Source of the DNA: an uncultured Lachnospiraceae bacterium
GTDB taxonomy: Bacteria > Bacillota > Clostridia > Lachnospirales > Lachnospiraceae
Direction: 5' to 3'
Length of the DNA: 64,000 nt
Assembly (NCBI GenBank): GCA_900317505.1
Contig: ONHB01000010.1
Location: 1 to 64,000 of the forward strand
Each line of letters starts with the position of its first letter. Position 1 is the stretch's first letter. The translations under genes were made by a program, and so were the position numbers. Of this stretch, positions 16,771 through 25,077 are shown one piece after another. Under the pieces are notes generated by a model, which was not told the origin of the DNA, searched no databases, and saw only the letters and a list, made by a program, of their open reading frames with translations.

Positions 16771-17881
16771 GAATCTGCTGCTCCTTCTGCTTCCGGTATG
16801 CTTCACGGATGTCTTCAATCGAAACCAATTCTGAATCCCGCTTTACATACCAGTTTAAAAAACCATTCAGTCTCCGTGCTTTTACGCCCTTTATATTGGC
16901 TGCAAGGCTGTGCATATCCACACGCTTTCCTTTATACAAAAGCTTTCCGTCAGACTGCAGCTTTCCGCCCCTGGTTCCGTCTTTTAAATAGAAATATTCG
17001 TTTTCCACAAAAAATCCGTCCCGGATCATGTCCGGCACACTGACCTTCAACGGTTTTTTATCAAAAACTGCATGTGCGATATCGCTGTCCTCAAACGCTT
17101 CGCCATCAATTCTTTTTTTGCCGTATTCATAATATCTTTTTTCACGCTCGATCATCAGATATTTGCGGCCAAGCCTCTTGGCAATGGCACCTGTTGTCAT
17201 AGTGCCTCCAAACGGATCCATCACCATATCCCCGATATTGGAGGATATCGCTATGATCCGGTACAACAACTCCTCCGGCTTTTGTGTCGTATGCAGTTTT
17301 TCCCCATTATCATCCTTCAGACGTTCGTTGCCGGAGCATACGGCAATTTTCCATACGGATCCCATCTGCTTACGCGTTCCGTCTGCAAATGCTTCATCAT
17401 CCACATTGTCACGATTTAATTCCTTGGCCGTCTTATAATGGAAGGTAAATTTGGATTTTTTGCTCTTTGTCGCCCAGATCAGGGTCTCATGACTGTTGTT
17501 TAACCGGGTCCCTTTAAAATTGGGTGTCGGATTCTTTTTGTGCCATACAATATCATTGATGAGCCAGAAGCCGATATCCTGCATAATGGCACCGATCGTA
17601 TAAATGCACTGCATGCCGCCGATAACCCAGATGGATCCATCCGGTTTGAGCACCCGGTAACATTCACTGAGCCACTCCTTTGTAAAAGCCTCATAATCCT
17701 TGAGACTTTCAAACTGGTCCCACTCATCCATACAGCCGTCAAAATCAGTACCTTCCACGCGCTGCAAAACTCCCTCAACGCGCATCCAGTACGGCGGATC
17801 CGCAAAGATCAGATTCACACAGCCATCCTCCAGTTTTTTCATTTCCTCTATAGAATTTCCATTTATAATTTTACTATCCAT
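16763..17881 (-). CDS. HinfI-like DNA adenine N6-methyltransferase with RAMA-type C-terminal domain
   Basis: 372 residues, beta-class order: the catalytic DPPY (motif IV, near 30) precedes the AdoMet-binding motif I (DPFGGTMTTGAIAKRLGR near 218). The N-terminal two thirds (NSIEEMKKL, FADPPYWMRVEG, RVLKPDGSIWVIGG, HTTQKPEELLYRII) strongly resemble M.HinfI, which methylates GANTC; that target is predicted, not shown. The last ~100 residues (VPDMIRDGFF...DMHSLAANIKG...GFLNWYV) look like the RAMA domain found on such enzymes. In motif I, Met replaces the usual second Gly of FxGxG, which may weaken cofactor binding. The partner endonuclease lies 33 bp upstream, and the ribosome site is weak. Confidence 0.88.
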   Translation of the reverse strand: MDSKIINGNSIEEMKKLEDGCVNLIFADPPYWMRVEGVLQRVEGTDFDGCMDEWDQFESLKDYEAFTKEWLSECYRVLKPDGSIWVIGGMQCIYTIGAIMQDIGFWLINDIVWHKKNPTPNFKGTRLNNSHETLIWATKSKKSKFTFHYKTAKELNRDNVDDEAFADGTRKQMGSVWKIAVCSGNERLKDDNGEKLHTTQKPEELLYRIIAISSNIGDMVMDPFGGTMTTGAIAKRLGRKYLMIEREKRYYEYGKKRIDGEAFEDSDIAHAVFDKKPLKVSVPDMIRDGFFVENEYFYLKDGTRGGKLQSDGKLLYKGKRVDMHSLAANIKGVKARRLNGFLNWYVKRDSELVSIEDIREAYRKQKEQQIHE

Positions 17882-17914
17882 TACTTAACCTGCTTACTTT
17901 TTAGACTTCATCTT

Positions 17915-18724
17915 TTAAAAATAGATTGCCTTGATTTTATCGAGCGTCTCTTTTATATAAAGCGCACTCTTCTGATACTGTTCCATCACAATATCAAAGC
18001 CCTGCGGATCATCACAGATGAAATTCCAGTAATCCCTGCCGACCAGCAGTTCCTCATTGGCAAAAAACTGCCGAACCCTTTCCTGGTTCCACGGAGCGCC
18101 TTCGCCATATTTATTGTATGCGGTAGCCAAAAAGATCTTTACCTTTTCATCCGGTCTGTCACGCAAAGCATTTTTCAAAATAAAATATTCCTGCAAAAGA
18201 GCCAGCTTTTCTGTCTTTGCCTTTTTGTTGTCCAGATCTCCACCGGCTTTTAATTCAATCAGATAATGCTCTTTTCTATCCTTTTGATAAAAATAATGAT
18301 CTGTCACATGAGCCTTTTCAAAGCTCCTGGTATCAGCCGGGATCATACATGTAAACTGATTGTAGTCCGTAATCTCCGGTGTGCGGTGCCTTTCGTATTC
18401 CGTAACGATATAATCCATATGCTGCGACTGCTGTGGCAGCAAAAAGGACTTGATATTGCCATGTACTTCAAAAGAAAGAGCTCCGATTTCATTGCCAATT
18501 TTCTCAAGCACCTTGCCAAAGGAGCTGTCAAAGCTTCGTACCAGCGCACTGTAGAACATAAATTCATTGCCAAGTGCAGGAATGAAACAGTTTTTCTTTT
18601 TGCTGTTGATAACACCGTACGGATTGTCTGCTTCCTTCCGGAAACGGGCTTCGTAAGCATCTGCAAACTTTTTGATCTCGGTGTCTATGATATTTTGGAT
18701 TGCTGCTTTTTTTATCTCGTTCAT
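17915..18724 (-). CDS. Type II restriction endonuclease
   Basis: 269 residues. It contains a PD-(D/E)XK-like site, with an Asp in HVTDHYFYQKD followed by YLIELKAGGDLDNKKAKTEK (E-x-K near 178), the Mg2+-binding core of many restriction enzymes. The family looks like TdeIII/HinfI-type endonucleases, but I am not certain which. Its position immediately upstream of a HinfI-like methyltransferase is the main support, and suggests cutting at the same site, perhaps GANTC. Its ATG overlaps the TGA of the upstream acetyltransferase by 4 bp, so it is translationally coupled to that gene. No controller (C) protein gene is present. Having R before M with no visible control is unusual, because M normally must act first on entering a new host. 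Confidence 0.78.
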   Translation of the reverse strand: MNEIKKAAIQNIIDTEIKKFADAYEARFRKEADNPYGVINSKKKNCFIPALGNEFMFYSALVRSFDSSFGKVLEKIGNEIGALSFEVHGNIKSFLLPQQSQHMDYIVTEYERHRTPEITDYNQFTCMIPADTRSFEKAHVTDHYFYQKDRKEHYLIELKAGGDLDNKKAKTEKLALLQEYFILKNALRDRPDEKVKIFLATAYNKYGEGAPWNQERVRQFFANEELLVGRDYWNFICDDPQGFDIVMEQYQKSALYIKETLDKIKAIYF

Positions 18725-19527
18725 GTATGCTCCAGTAATAGTTTTTTATAATCCGGCGGAACCTGAATATGGAAATGCTCTGCCAGAATTCTGCGGGCTT
18801 CTGTGTCATTCTGAATTTGCCTGCGCTCCTGTATCCTGCCTTCCGCAAAAACACGGTATTCATTTCCTACAATATTCAGATTTGCCTTATCTGTAAAAAT
18901 AGAGATCTTCATAAATTTATTAAATGTAGAATCAGGATGCTTTTCACAGTAAAAGGAGGGCATGACATAGTCATCATCAATCTGCTTCTCTTCTGTAAAC
19001 CCAAGAATTGTCTTCCAGTCCTTCCCCTTAAGTCGCTGCATCTGTACCCATCCATAAAAAGGATCCTTTTTATAATAATACTCTCCTACGCAGTCACTCT
19101 GAATCACATCTTCCACCAGTTCGAGTGGAAAACGAGAAGATTCTGACCGTACTCCCACATCACAGACATATCGCTTTCCTTCCAATGTCATAACGAGCAC
19201 TCTGTGTCTCCGCATCTGAATATGTCCGGGCTCATCCATAAATCTTCCGGCAAATTGTTCAACCTGATACCCTAAGGATTTTAACAGATAGTAAAACAAT
19301 CCCTGCAATTCAAAACAGTATCCGCCACGATCATGCGAGATAATTTTATCATACAATGAACTTTCATCCAGTAAAACCGGACTACCATTCATAGCGCTCA
19401 GATTTTCATATGGAATACGAAGCAGATGACAATATTGCAACTGTCTCAGATTATGGAGATTCACAGAATTGTCTCCCTGATAGTTGATCTTTTTTAAATA
19501 TGTTGTGATTTCTGACTGATTGTACAT
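18721..19527 (-). CDS. nat: Arylamine N-acetyltransferase
   Basis: 268 residues, the family's usual length. NATs transfer acetyl from acetyl-CoA to arylamines and hydrazines through a Cys-His-Asp triad. The Cys is in RGGYCFELQGLF near 70, the His in RRHRVLVM near 107 and the Asp in YVCDVGVR near 122. The N-terminal helical block (LRQLQYCHLLRIPYENLS) is typical. The ribosome site is weak (ACGGAACACACTACC before ATG). It follows the zeta-like kinase by 59 bp and overlaps the endonuclease start by 4 bp. In gut bacteria such enzymes can acetylate aromatic amine drugs (known); the native substrate is unknown. Confidence 0.9.
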   Translation of the reverse strand: MYNQSEITTYLKKINYQGDNSVNLHNLRQLQYCHLLRIPYENLSAMNGSPVLLDESSLYDKIISHDRGGYCFELQGLFYYLLKSLGYQVEQFAGRFMDEPGHIQMRRHRVLVMTLEGKRYVCDVGVRSESSRFPLELVEDVIQSDCVGEYYYKKDPFYGWVQMQRLKGKDWKTILGFTEEKQIDDDYVMPSFYCEKHPDSTFNKFMKISIFTDKANLNIVGNEYRVFAEGRIQERRQIQNDTEARRILAEHFHIQVPPDYKKLLLEHT

Positions 19528-19586
19528 GGTAGTGTGTTCCGTTCTTTCAAAGTTTTTTTATGCTTAAGTTTTGATTTATAGGTATT

Positions 19587-20141
19587 TTATTCCATTAACC
19601 CCAATATATCCTGCTCACTCCAATATTCATTCGGATATATTGACAGTTCCTCTTTATGCTTTCGGATAATTCTTTCTGGTGTTTTAGTATTATCATAAAC
19701 ATGCATAATGTCACATATATTAAGTAACTCTTTTATGTTATTTATTGATTTATAATATCTTTCAATAACCTTGCCGCTCTCAACATTATGACCACCTGCT
19801 GCCACTCTGGATTCTATCCTGGCAATATTAATTTGTGGATCAACTGTTAACACAAATACACATTTTATAAAATATCCTTCTTCCCTGGCTTTTCTTAAAA
19901 TATTTAATTTGTATTCTGATGACAATACTGTTTCAAATGTAAAATCTTCTTTCTTATCAATCGAGTCATATCTCATCCTATCAACTAAAACAGCTGCTTC
20001 CATATTATCCATTCCTGTAGTAGCAACAATGTCATCAGCATTCGTATATCTGCCGACTTTATCAAAAAAAGCTGTTATTGTACTTTTCCCCGAACCATTC
20101 GGTCCTGCTAATACAAGAATCATCGGTTTCCTATTCTGCAT
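19587..20141 (-). CDS. Zeta-toxin-like P-loop kinase
   Basis: About 184 residues from ATG 20141, preceded by a GGGGA site. Near the N-terminus the Walker A motif LVLAGPNGSGKSTI is followed by YTNADDIVA, then FTFETVLSS and GYFIKCVFVL, then RVAAGGHNV and the Arg/Lys finger region. These match the zeta/PezT family and its relatives, which phosphorylate UDP-activated N-acetyl sugars and block wall synthesis (known for true zeta toxins). At this length it lacks long C-terminal additions. The 76-residue upstream ORF overlaps it by 11 bp and may be its antitoxin. Some members of this family are housekeeping nucleoside kinases, so toxin activity is inferred. Confidence 0.75.
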   Translation of the reverse strand: MQNRKPMILVLAGPNGSGKSTITAFFDKVGRYTNADDIVATTGMDNMEAAVLVDRMRYDSIDKKEDFTFETVLSSEYKLNILRKAREEGYFIKCVFVLTVDPQINIARIESRVAAGGHNVESGKVIERYYKSINNIKELLNICDIMHVYDNTKTPERIIRKHKEELSIYPNEYWSEQDILGLME

Positions 20142-20361
20142 ACTTTCTTTCCCCATTTGCATATTCAACATAAGCCCGCTTCTTCTCTTTGTCATACCCT
20201 GCTATGGGTTTTTTACAAATCTTAGCCTTCTTTATTGCTGCCTTAACAGCTTCAACCGCTCTTTCGTCCATTTCATTATCTGATTCTGTCAATGTACTTT
20301 TTTCTTCTTCTCTGGATACAACTTTTATAATTCTACCATTTTTTGTGCTTACAGTTGTCAT
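20131..20361 (-). CDS. Small charged protein, possible antitoxin to the zeta-like kinase
   Basis: 76 residues, very rich in Lys and Glu: MTTVSTKNGRIIKVVSREEE, then AVEAVKAAIKKAKICKKP and a C-terminal AYVEYANGERKYAE. It has no signal peptide, membrane segment or helix-turn-helix that I can see, so it differs from the PezA and epsilon antitoxins. A strong GGAGG lies 9 nt before the ATG. The 11-bp overlap with the kinase gene and the order small-then-large fit a toxin-antitoxin operon, but the role is inferred from position only. Confidence 0.6.
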   Translation of the reverse strand: MTTVSTKNGRIIKVVSREEEKSTLTESDNEMDERAVEAVKAAIKKAKICKKPIAGYDKEKKRAYVEYANGERKYAE

Positions 20362-20427
20362 ATAAATGCTCCTCCATTCTAATTATTATCTCAACTATTG
20401 TAATATAAATTTTATCACAATTTATAT

Positions 20428-20462
20428 AAAAAAACACCCCAGAACCAAAGTCCTGAGGTGTA
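20428..20462 (-). terminator. Intrinsic terminator after rpsI
   Basis: On the minus strand ACACCTCAG pairs with CTGGGGTGT around a 10-nt loop and is followed by seven T. It ends the rplM-rpsI unit and separates it from the zeta module. Confidence 0.85.
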
Positions 20463-20501
20463 ATAAATCGCACTGAAATGTGTCCCAAAATATATGAAAT
20501 A

Positions 20502-20900
20502 TTATCTCTTTGAGAACTGAGGTGCACGACGTGCAGCTTTGAGACCGTATTTCTTACGTTCTTTCATACGAGGATCACGTGTTAAGTATCCGGCTTTCTT
20601 TAATGTAGGTCTGTAATCAGCATCTACTGTTAATAAAGCTCTTGCGATACCATGTCTGATAGCACCAGCCTGTCCTGTGTATCCGCCACCTTTAACATTT
20701 ACAAGGATGTCGAATTTGTCAGCTGTTTCTGTAGCTACTAAGGGCTGACGAACGATAACCTTTAATGTTTCAAGTCCGAAATACTCATCGATGCTTCTTT
20801 TATTGATAACGATATTTCCTTTACCTGGTGTTAAGTATACTCTGGCGATAGATTTTTTTCTTCTTCCAGTTCCGTGATATCTTTCTGCTGTTTTAGCCAT
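20502..20900 (-). CDS. rpsI: 30S ribosomal protein S9
   Basis: 132 residues, full length. It binds near the P site of the small subunit. Marks: [16 protein letters not shown] at the start, [19 protein letters not shown] near 68 and the conserved basic tail [17 protein letters not shown], whose last Arg contacts P-site tRNA in the family. AAGGAG lies upstream of the ATG. It is 29 bp downstream of rplM, as in most bacteria. Confidence 0.97.
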   Translation of the reverse strand: MAKTAERYHGTGRRKKSIARVYLTPGKGNIVINKRSIDEYFGLETLKVIVRQPLVATETADKFDILVNVKGGGYTGQAGAIRHGIARALLTVDADYRPTLKKAGYLTRDPRMKERKKYGLKAARRAPQFSKR

Positions 20901-20929
20901 TTTAATTTTCTCCTTTCAACTTCCTTTAA

Positions 20930-21358
20930 TTAAAATGTTAATACTTCAGGTTTCTGAGCTTCGTGTTTGTGATCAGGTCCTGCATAAACGTGAAGTTTCT
21001 TAAACATTTCTCTTCCTAAAGGTCCTTTGGGAAGCATGCCCTTAACAGCAAGTTCAATAACCTGTTCAGGTTTCTTGTTTAACATTTCTTTTAATGTAGT
21101 TTCTTTCATACCGCCTACATAATCTGAGTGATGGTAGTAAACTTTCTGATCTAATTTCTTACCTGTCACTTTGATCTTGTCAGCGTTGATAACGATTACA
21201 TTATCACCTGTATCGATGTGAGGTGTGAAGATCGGTTTGTTTTTTCCTCTTAATACTTTAGCAACTTCAGAAGCTAAACGTCCTAAAGTCTGATCTGTAG
21301 CGTCAACTACATACCATTTTCTATCAACATTTGCTGTGCTTGCCATAAATGTTTTCAT
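20930..21358 (-). CDS. rplM: 50S ribosomal protein L13
   Basis: 142 residues from the ATG at 21358, which has GGAGG 8 nt upstream. An in-frame TTG at 21373 overlaps that site and is rejected. Marks: [36 protein letters not shown] and [18 protein letters not shown]. It is an early assembly protein of the large subunit. It is transcribed with rpsI from the consensus promoter at 21565-21593 through a leader of about 200 nt. Confidence 0.97.
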   Translation of the reverse strand: MKTFMASTANVDRKWYVVDATDQTLGRLASEVAKVLRGKNKPIFTPHIDTGDNVIVINADKIKVTGKKLDQKVYYHHSDYVGGMKETTLKEMLNKKPEQVIELAVKGMLPKGPLGREMFKKLHVYAGPDHKHEAQKPEVLTF

Positions 21359-21558
21359 GTCGTGTTCCTCCAAAATTAATATAACAAATAATTACTTTTA
21401 TAAAACCGGTTTGAGATTGACCGGTCCAAGCATTTTTAAGACTACCATGACAATGTCCGAAATCATGATATATGCCTTTGTAAAATACTTTTTGATATCT
21501 TTGCAACCTCATCAAGCTTCTCCGGGGCTTTGGAGATACTCAACAAATGTCGCCACTG
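21359..21558 (-). promoter_or_regulatory. Long 5' leader of rplM-rpsI (possible L13 leader RNA)
   Basis: About 200 nt of untranslated sequence separate the predicted start of transcription from rplM. It includes a hairpin formed by two ACCGGT blocks (about 21402-21425). Ribosomal-protein leader RNAs upstream of rplM are known in Firmicutes; whether this one matches that family needs a covariance-model search. Confidence 0.45.
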
Positions 21559-21564
21559 TGAAAT

Positions 21565-21593
21565 ATTATATTATACGCACCCACGTGTGTCAA
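21565..21593 (-). promoter_or_regulatory. Full-consensus promoter of rplM-rpsI
   Basis: Minus strand TTGACA, 17-nt spacer, TATAAT: both hexamers and the spacing are perfect. The -35 box contains the TGA stop codon of truA. Confidence 0.9.
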
Positions 21594-22330
21594 CTAAAAA
21601 ATTCATATCCGACAAGCATCAGTCCGCGCGCCGGTGCTGTCGGTCCGGCCTTCTGTCTGTCACAGGCAGAAAGGATATCCTGCATCGCACATGGATCCTG
21701 ATTTCCTCTGCCGACTTCCAGAAGTGTGCCGACAATAATCCTTACCATATTAAATAGGAAACCATTTCCGCTTATCCGGAATATCAGATAATCTCCTTCT
21801 GTAAAAAAACGAGCCTCGTATATCGTCCGCACTGTCGTGAGTACCTGTGCTCCCGTCGCACAAAAGCTTTTAAAATCATGCTCACCGACCAGATAATCTG
21901 CTGCCTTCTGCATATTTTCCACATTAAGCGGAACATAAACAAAGTGGGCATACTGTCTTCCGATGGGATTTTCAAATTTACCGCGATAAATCCGGTATTC
22001 ATATGTTTTCTTACTGTCACAATGTCTTGGATGAAAATCCGCAGTCACTTCAACCGACTGGAAAACCCGGATATCCTCCGGCAGTCTGGCATTTAATGCG
22101 GCACTGAATTTTTCAGGTGCAATCCTTGACTGTGTATCAAAGACAGCCAGATTGCCCATGGCATGCACCCCGGCATCCGTCCTGCTCGCACCGATGATGC
22201 GGATATCTTCTCCCGTCAGATCACAGAGTGCCTGATTTAATTTTTCCTCTATTGTCACACCGTTTGGCTGGACCTGCCACCCATGATAGACTGTTCCGTC
22301 GTATGCCACGGTAATCATAATCCGCTTCAT
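21590..22330 (-). CDS. truA: tRNA pseudouridine(38-40) synthase TruA
   Basis: About 246 residues. It isomerises uridines 38-40 in the tRNA anticodon arm. The catalytic Asp is in IIGASRTDAGVHAMGN near 52. YDGTVYHGWQVQPNGVTIEE at the N-terminus and FLFNMVRIIVGTLLEVGRG near 205 are family blocks. I choose ATG 22330 (MKRIMITV) because AAAGGG is 6 nt upstream; the ATG at 22345 lacks such a site. The order ecfA1-ecfA2-ecfT-truA-rplM-rpsI is the common Firmicutes order. Confidence 0.95.
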   Translation of the reverse strand: MKRIMITVAYDGTVYHGWQVQPNGVTIEEKLNQALCDLTGEDIRIIGASRTDAGVHAMGNLAVFDTQSRIAPEKFSAALNARLPEDIRVFQSVEVTADFHPRHCDSKKTYEYRIYRGKFENPIGRQYAHFVYVPLNVENMQKAADYLVGEHDFKSFCATGAQVLTTVRTIYEARFFTEGDYLIFRISGNGFLFNMVRIIVGTLLEVGRGNQDPCAMQDILSACDRQKAGPTAPARGLMLVGYEFFS

Positions 22331-22403
22331 AAAGTTCCCTTTCAAACCACTTCCATCTGATATACAATCAGAAATTTGACATAAGCACTCCGTACAGCAT
22401 CCA

Positions 22404-23234
22404 TTATTTTACAAAAAAATGCAGTACATGTAGCGGCAGGAATTTTCCGAGTAAAATTGCCAGTACCAGATAGCAGAATAAAAATGCATATGCTATATAA
22501 TCCTGTTTTTTGTAGATCAACGGCTTCATCTTGGTCCGGCCTTCTCCACCCTGATAACAGCGCGCCTCCATAGCCATGGCAAGGTCATTGGCACGACGGA
22601 AGGATGAAATAAACAACGGCACCAGTAACGGGATCAGTGCTTTTACCTTTTTTATGATATTTCCGCTTTCAAAGTCAGCGCATCTTGCCATCTGCGCCTT
22701 CATGATCTTATCCGTCTCTTCCATTAAAATAGGAATAAATCGAAGCGCGATCGACATCATCATGGAAATCTCATGTACCGGCACCTTGATTTTTTTCAAC
22801 GGTCCCAGCAAACGCTCCAGACCATCTGTGAGCTGATTGGGTGTCGTGGTCAGTGTCATAAGCGAAGAGCCGATGATTAAGAAAATCAGACGCACCGCCA
22901 GATAAAATGCACTCGCAATACCTTCATATGTCAGTGAAAATTTCCAGATCGTCACGATCGGCTTGCCAGCTGTCAGAAACAGATTAAACAGTGTCGTAAT
23001 GATCAATAAAAATACAATGGCCTTTAACCCTCTCACGATATAGGAAAACGGCACCTTGGACATCCTGATGACAAAGATCAGAAAAAGGAGCGCAAACAGA
23101 TATATCGTAAGATTGCGGAACATAAACAGTGAAATAATATATACGATTGTACCGACAAGCTTCACCCGCGGATCCAGCTTATGGATCTTGGAATCTGCCT
23201 GATAATATTGTCCTAATGTAATATCTTTAAGCAT
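22404..23234 (-). CDS. ecfT: ECF transporter transmembrane component EcfT
   Basis: 276 residues with about five or six membrane helices. It is the shared membrane scaffold that couples EcfA1/EcfA2 ATPases to vitamin-binding S-components. Marks: QYYQADSKIHKLDPRVKL at the start (typical of EcfT) and the two coupling-helix motifs, MARCADFESG near 183 and AMEARCYQGGEGRTK near 217, which include the Ala-Arg signature. It follows ecfA2 by 32 bp. Confidence 0.95.
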   Translation of the reverse strand: MLKDITLGQYYQADSKIHKLDPRVKLVGTIVYIISLFMFRNLTIYLFALLFLIFVIRMSKVPFSYIVRGLKAIVFLLIITTLFNLFLTAGKPIVTIWKFSLTYEGIASAFYLAVRLIFLIIGSSLMTLTTTPNQLTDGLERLLGPLKKIKVPVHEISMMMSIALRFIPILMEETDKIMKAQMARCADFESGNIIKKVKALIPLLVPLFISSFRRANDLAMAMEARCYQGGEGRTKMKPLIYKKQDYIAYAFLFCYLVLAILLGKFLPLHVLHFFVK

Positions 23235-23266
23235 TTTTGTAAAATCCTTTGATGGAAAAATTTATT

Positions 23267-24121
23267 TTATGAACGCGCCTGATAAAGTCCGACCAGTGCA
23301 TCCGCAGCCTCATGAAGTGTTGTGATGTTTTCATCCACAGGATAGCCCAGTTCTTTTACCCGGTGCATGATATCCGTCACAGTCGGAACCGCCAGTCCGA
23401 TCTCTTCCAGCTCCTTCCGGTGTGAAAATACCTCACGCGGTGTGCCGTCCAAAAAGACCTGACCATGGTTCATCACGATGATTCTCTCTGCATAATCCGC
23501 AACATCATCCATGCTGTGTGAAACCAGAATAATGGTGCATTTCATCTGATTGTGCAGATCCCGGATCATATTTAAGATTTCTTCCCTGCCTTTGGGGTCC
23601 AGACCTGCGGTCGGCTCATCTAAAATAAGCACCTGCGGCTTCATGGCAAGGACGCCTGCGATCGCCACACGTCTTTTCTGTCCACCGGACAGATCAAATG
23701 GTGACTGGTAAAAAAATTCATCCGGAAGCCCTACCATTTTTAAGGCTTCATAGGCTCTTAATTCCACTTCTTTTTTGGGAAGTCCCAGATTTTTAGGTCC
23801 AAAGCAGACATCGGAAAAAACATCTGTCTCAAATAACTGATGCTCCGGATACTGGAAAACAAGACCTACCTGACTGCGCAGCTTTTTTTTATCAAAATCG
23901 GCATCATGAATATCTTCACCATTAAAGTAAATTTCTCCGCCAGTCGGCTTCATCAGACCATTTAAATGCTGTACCAGTGTGGATTTACCGGAGCCGGTAT
24001 GCCCGATCAGTCCGATAAACTGCCCATCCTCCAGCTTGAGATTGACATCCTTTAAGGCTGCAACCTCCATTGTCGTTCCTTCTTCATATATACAGTTTAC
24101 GTGATTTAAGATAATAGACAC
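23267..24121 (-). CDS. ecfA2: ECF transporter ATPase EcfA2
   Basis: 284 residues from a GTG start at 24121 (VSIILNHVNCIY), which has GGAGG 7 nt upstream; longer in-frame starts overlap ecfA1 far more. Walker A GHTGSGKST, Q-loop FQYPEHQLFE, signature LSGGQKRRVAIAG, Walker B VLILDEPTAGLD and switch His LVSHSMDD are intact. It powers ECF vitamin transporters with EcfA1. Its first 16 bp overlap the end of ecfA1. Confidence 0.95.
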   Translation of the reverse strand: MSIILNHVNCIYEEGTTMEVAALKDVNLKLEDGQFIGLIGHTGSGKSTLVQHLNGLMKPTGGEIYFNGEDIHDADFDKKKLRSQVGLVFQYPEHQLFETDVFSDVCFGPKNLGLPKKEVELRAYEALKMVGLPDEFFYQSPFDLSGGQKRRVAIAGVLAMKPQVLILDEPTAGLDPKGREEILNMIRDLHNQMKCTIILVSHSMDDVADYAERIIVMNHGQVFLDGTPREVFSHRKELEEIGLAVPTVTDIMHRVKELGYPVDENITTLHEAADALVGLYQARS

Positions 24122-24960
24122 TTCAATTCCTCCATAAACTCTTTGGTAGTAAGGATTCCTTTTGAAAACGGCATTCCCATCTTTCTGCATTCTTCTGCAA
24201 GCAATGTGACCTGCGGAACCGTCAGACGCATGCTCTGCAGCTCATCCACCCTTGAAAAAATCTCCTTGGGTGTTCCTTCCATCTTGACACTGCCCTTGTC
24301 CATGACAAAGACCTTGTCCGCATACACAACCTCTTCCATATAATGTGTGATCAGAATGACCGTGATATTTTCAACCTCGTTTAGTGCACGAACAGCCCGG
24401 ATGACCTCTTTTCTGCCCTGAGGATCCAGCATGGCCGTAGGCTCGTCGAGCACGATACATTTGGGATGCATGGCAAGTACACCGGCAATGGACACACGCT
24501 GCTTCTGGCCGCCGGAAAGCTTATTGGGCGAATGTTTGCGATATGCATACATTCCGACCGCCTTGAGGCTTTCTTCTACACGCTGCCAGATTTCTTTTGT
24601 CGGCACACCCATATTTTCGGGACCAAATCCGACATCCTCCTCTACAACCTGTCCAATGATCTGATTATCAGGATTTTGAAATACCATTCCGGCATTTTTA
24701 CGGATATCCCAGATATGATCATCATCCCTTGTATCCATTCCTGCCACATAGATGGCACCCTCTGACGGAGTCAGAATGGCATTCATATGCTTGGCCAGTG
24801 TGGATTTACCGGAGCCGTTGTGACCCAGTATGGCAATGAAATCCCCCTCTTTGATATCAAGGTCAACCTCATTGACAGCCTTGGTAATACCCTCAACATT
24901 TCCTTCTTCATCCCTGTGGATATATTCATATGTCAGTTTTTTTGTTTTAATCATGCTCAT
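24106..24960 (-). CDS. ecfA1: ECF transporter ATPase EcfA1
   Basis: 284 residues. Walker A GHNGSGKST, Q-loop FQNPDNQIIGQVVEEDVGFG, signature LSGGQKQRVSIAG, Walker B IVLDEPTAMLDPQG and LITHYMEE are complete. It forms the heterodimeric energising unit with EcfA2 and shares EcfT with several S-components, including the likely pantothenate S-component at 28649-29257. An AGGT site precedes the ATG. It is the first gene of the ecfA1-A2-T-truA run, divergent from the M15 peptidase gene. Confidence 0.95.
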   Translation of the reverse strand: MSMIKTKKLTYEYIHRDEEGNVEGITKAVNEVDLDIKEGDFIAILGHNGSGKSTLAKHMNAILTPSEGAIYVAGMDTRDDDHIWDIRKNAGMVFQNPDNQIIGQVVEEDVGFGPENMGVPTKEIWQRVEESLKAVGMYAYRKHSPNKLSGGQKQRVSIAGVLAMHPKCIVLDEPTAMLDPQGRKEVIRAVRALNEVENITVILITHYMEEVVYADKVFVMDKGSVKMEGTPKEIFSRVDELQSMRLTVPQVTLLAEECRKMGMPFSKGILTTKEFMEELKCLLS

Positions 24961-25077
24961 TTATTTTACCTGTTATTGATATATTTCCAACTGCTTTCGC
25001 AATGTTTCATCTGTACGCAGCTTTCCAAACTGTGCTATACTTATCAAAAATCGATGAACGACTGATATGGAGACATT

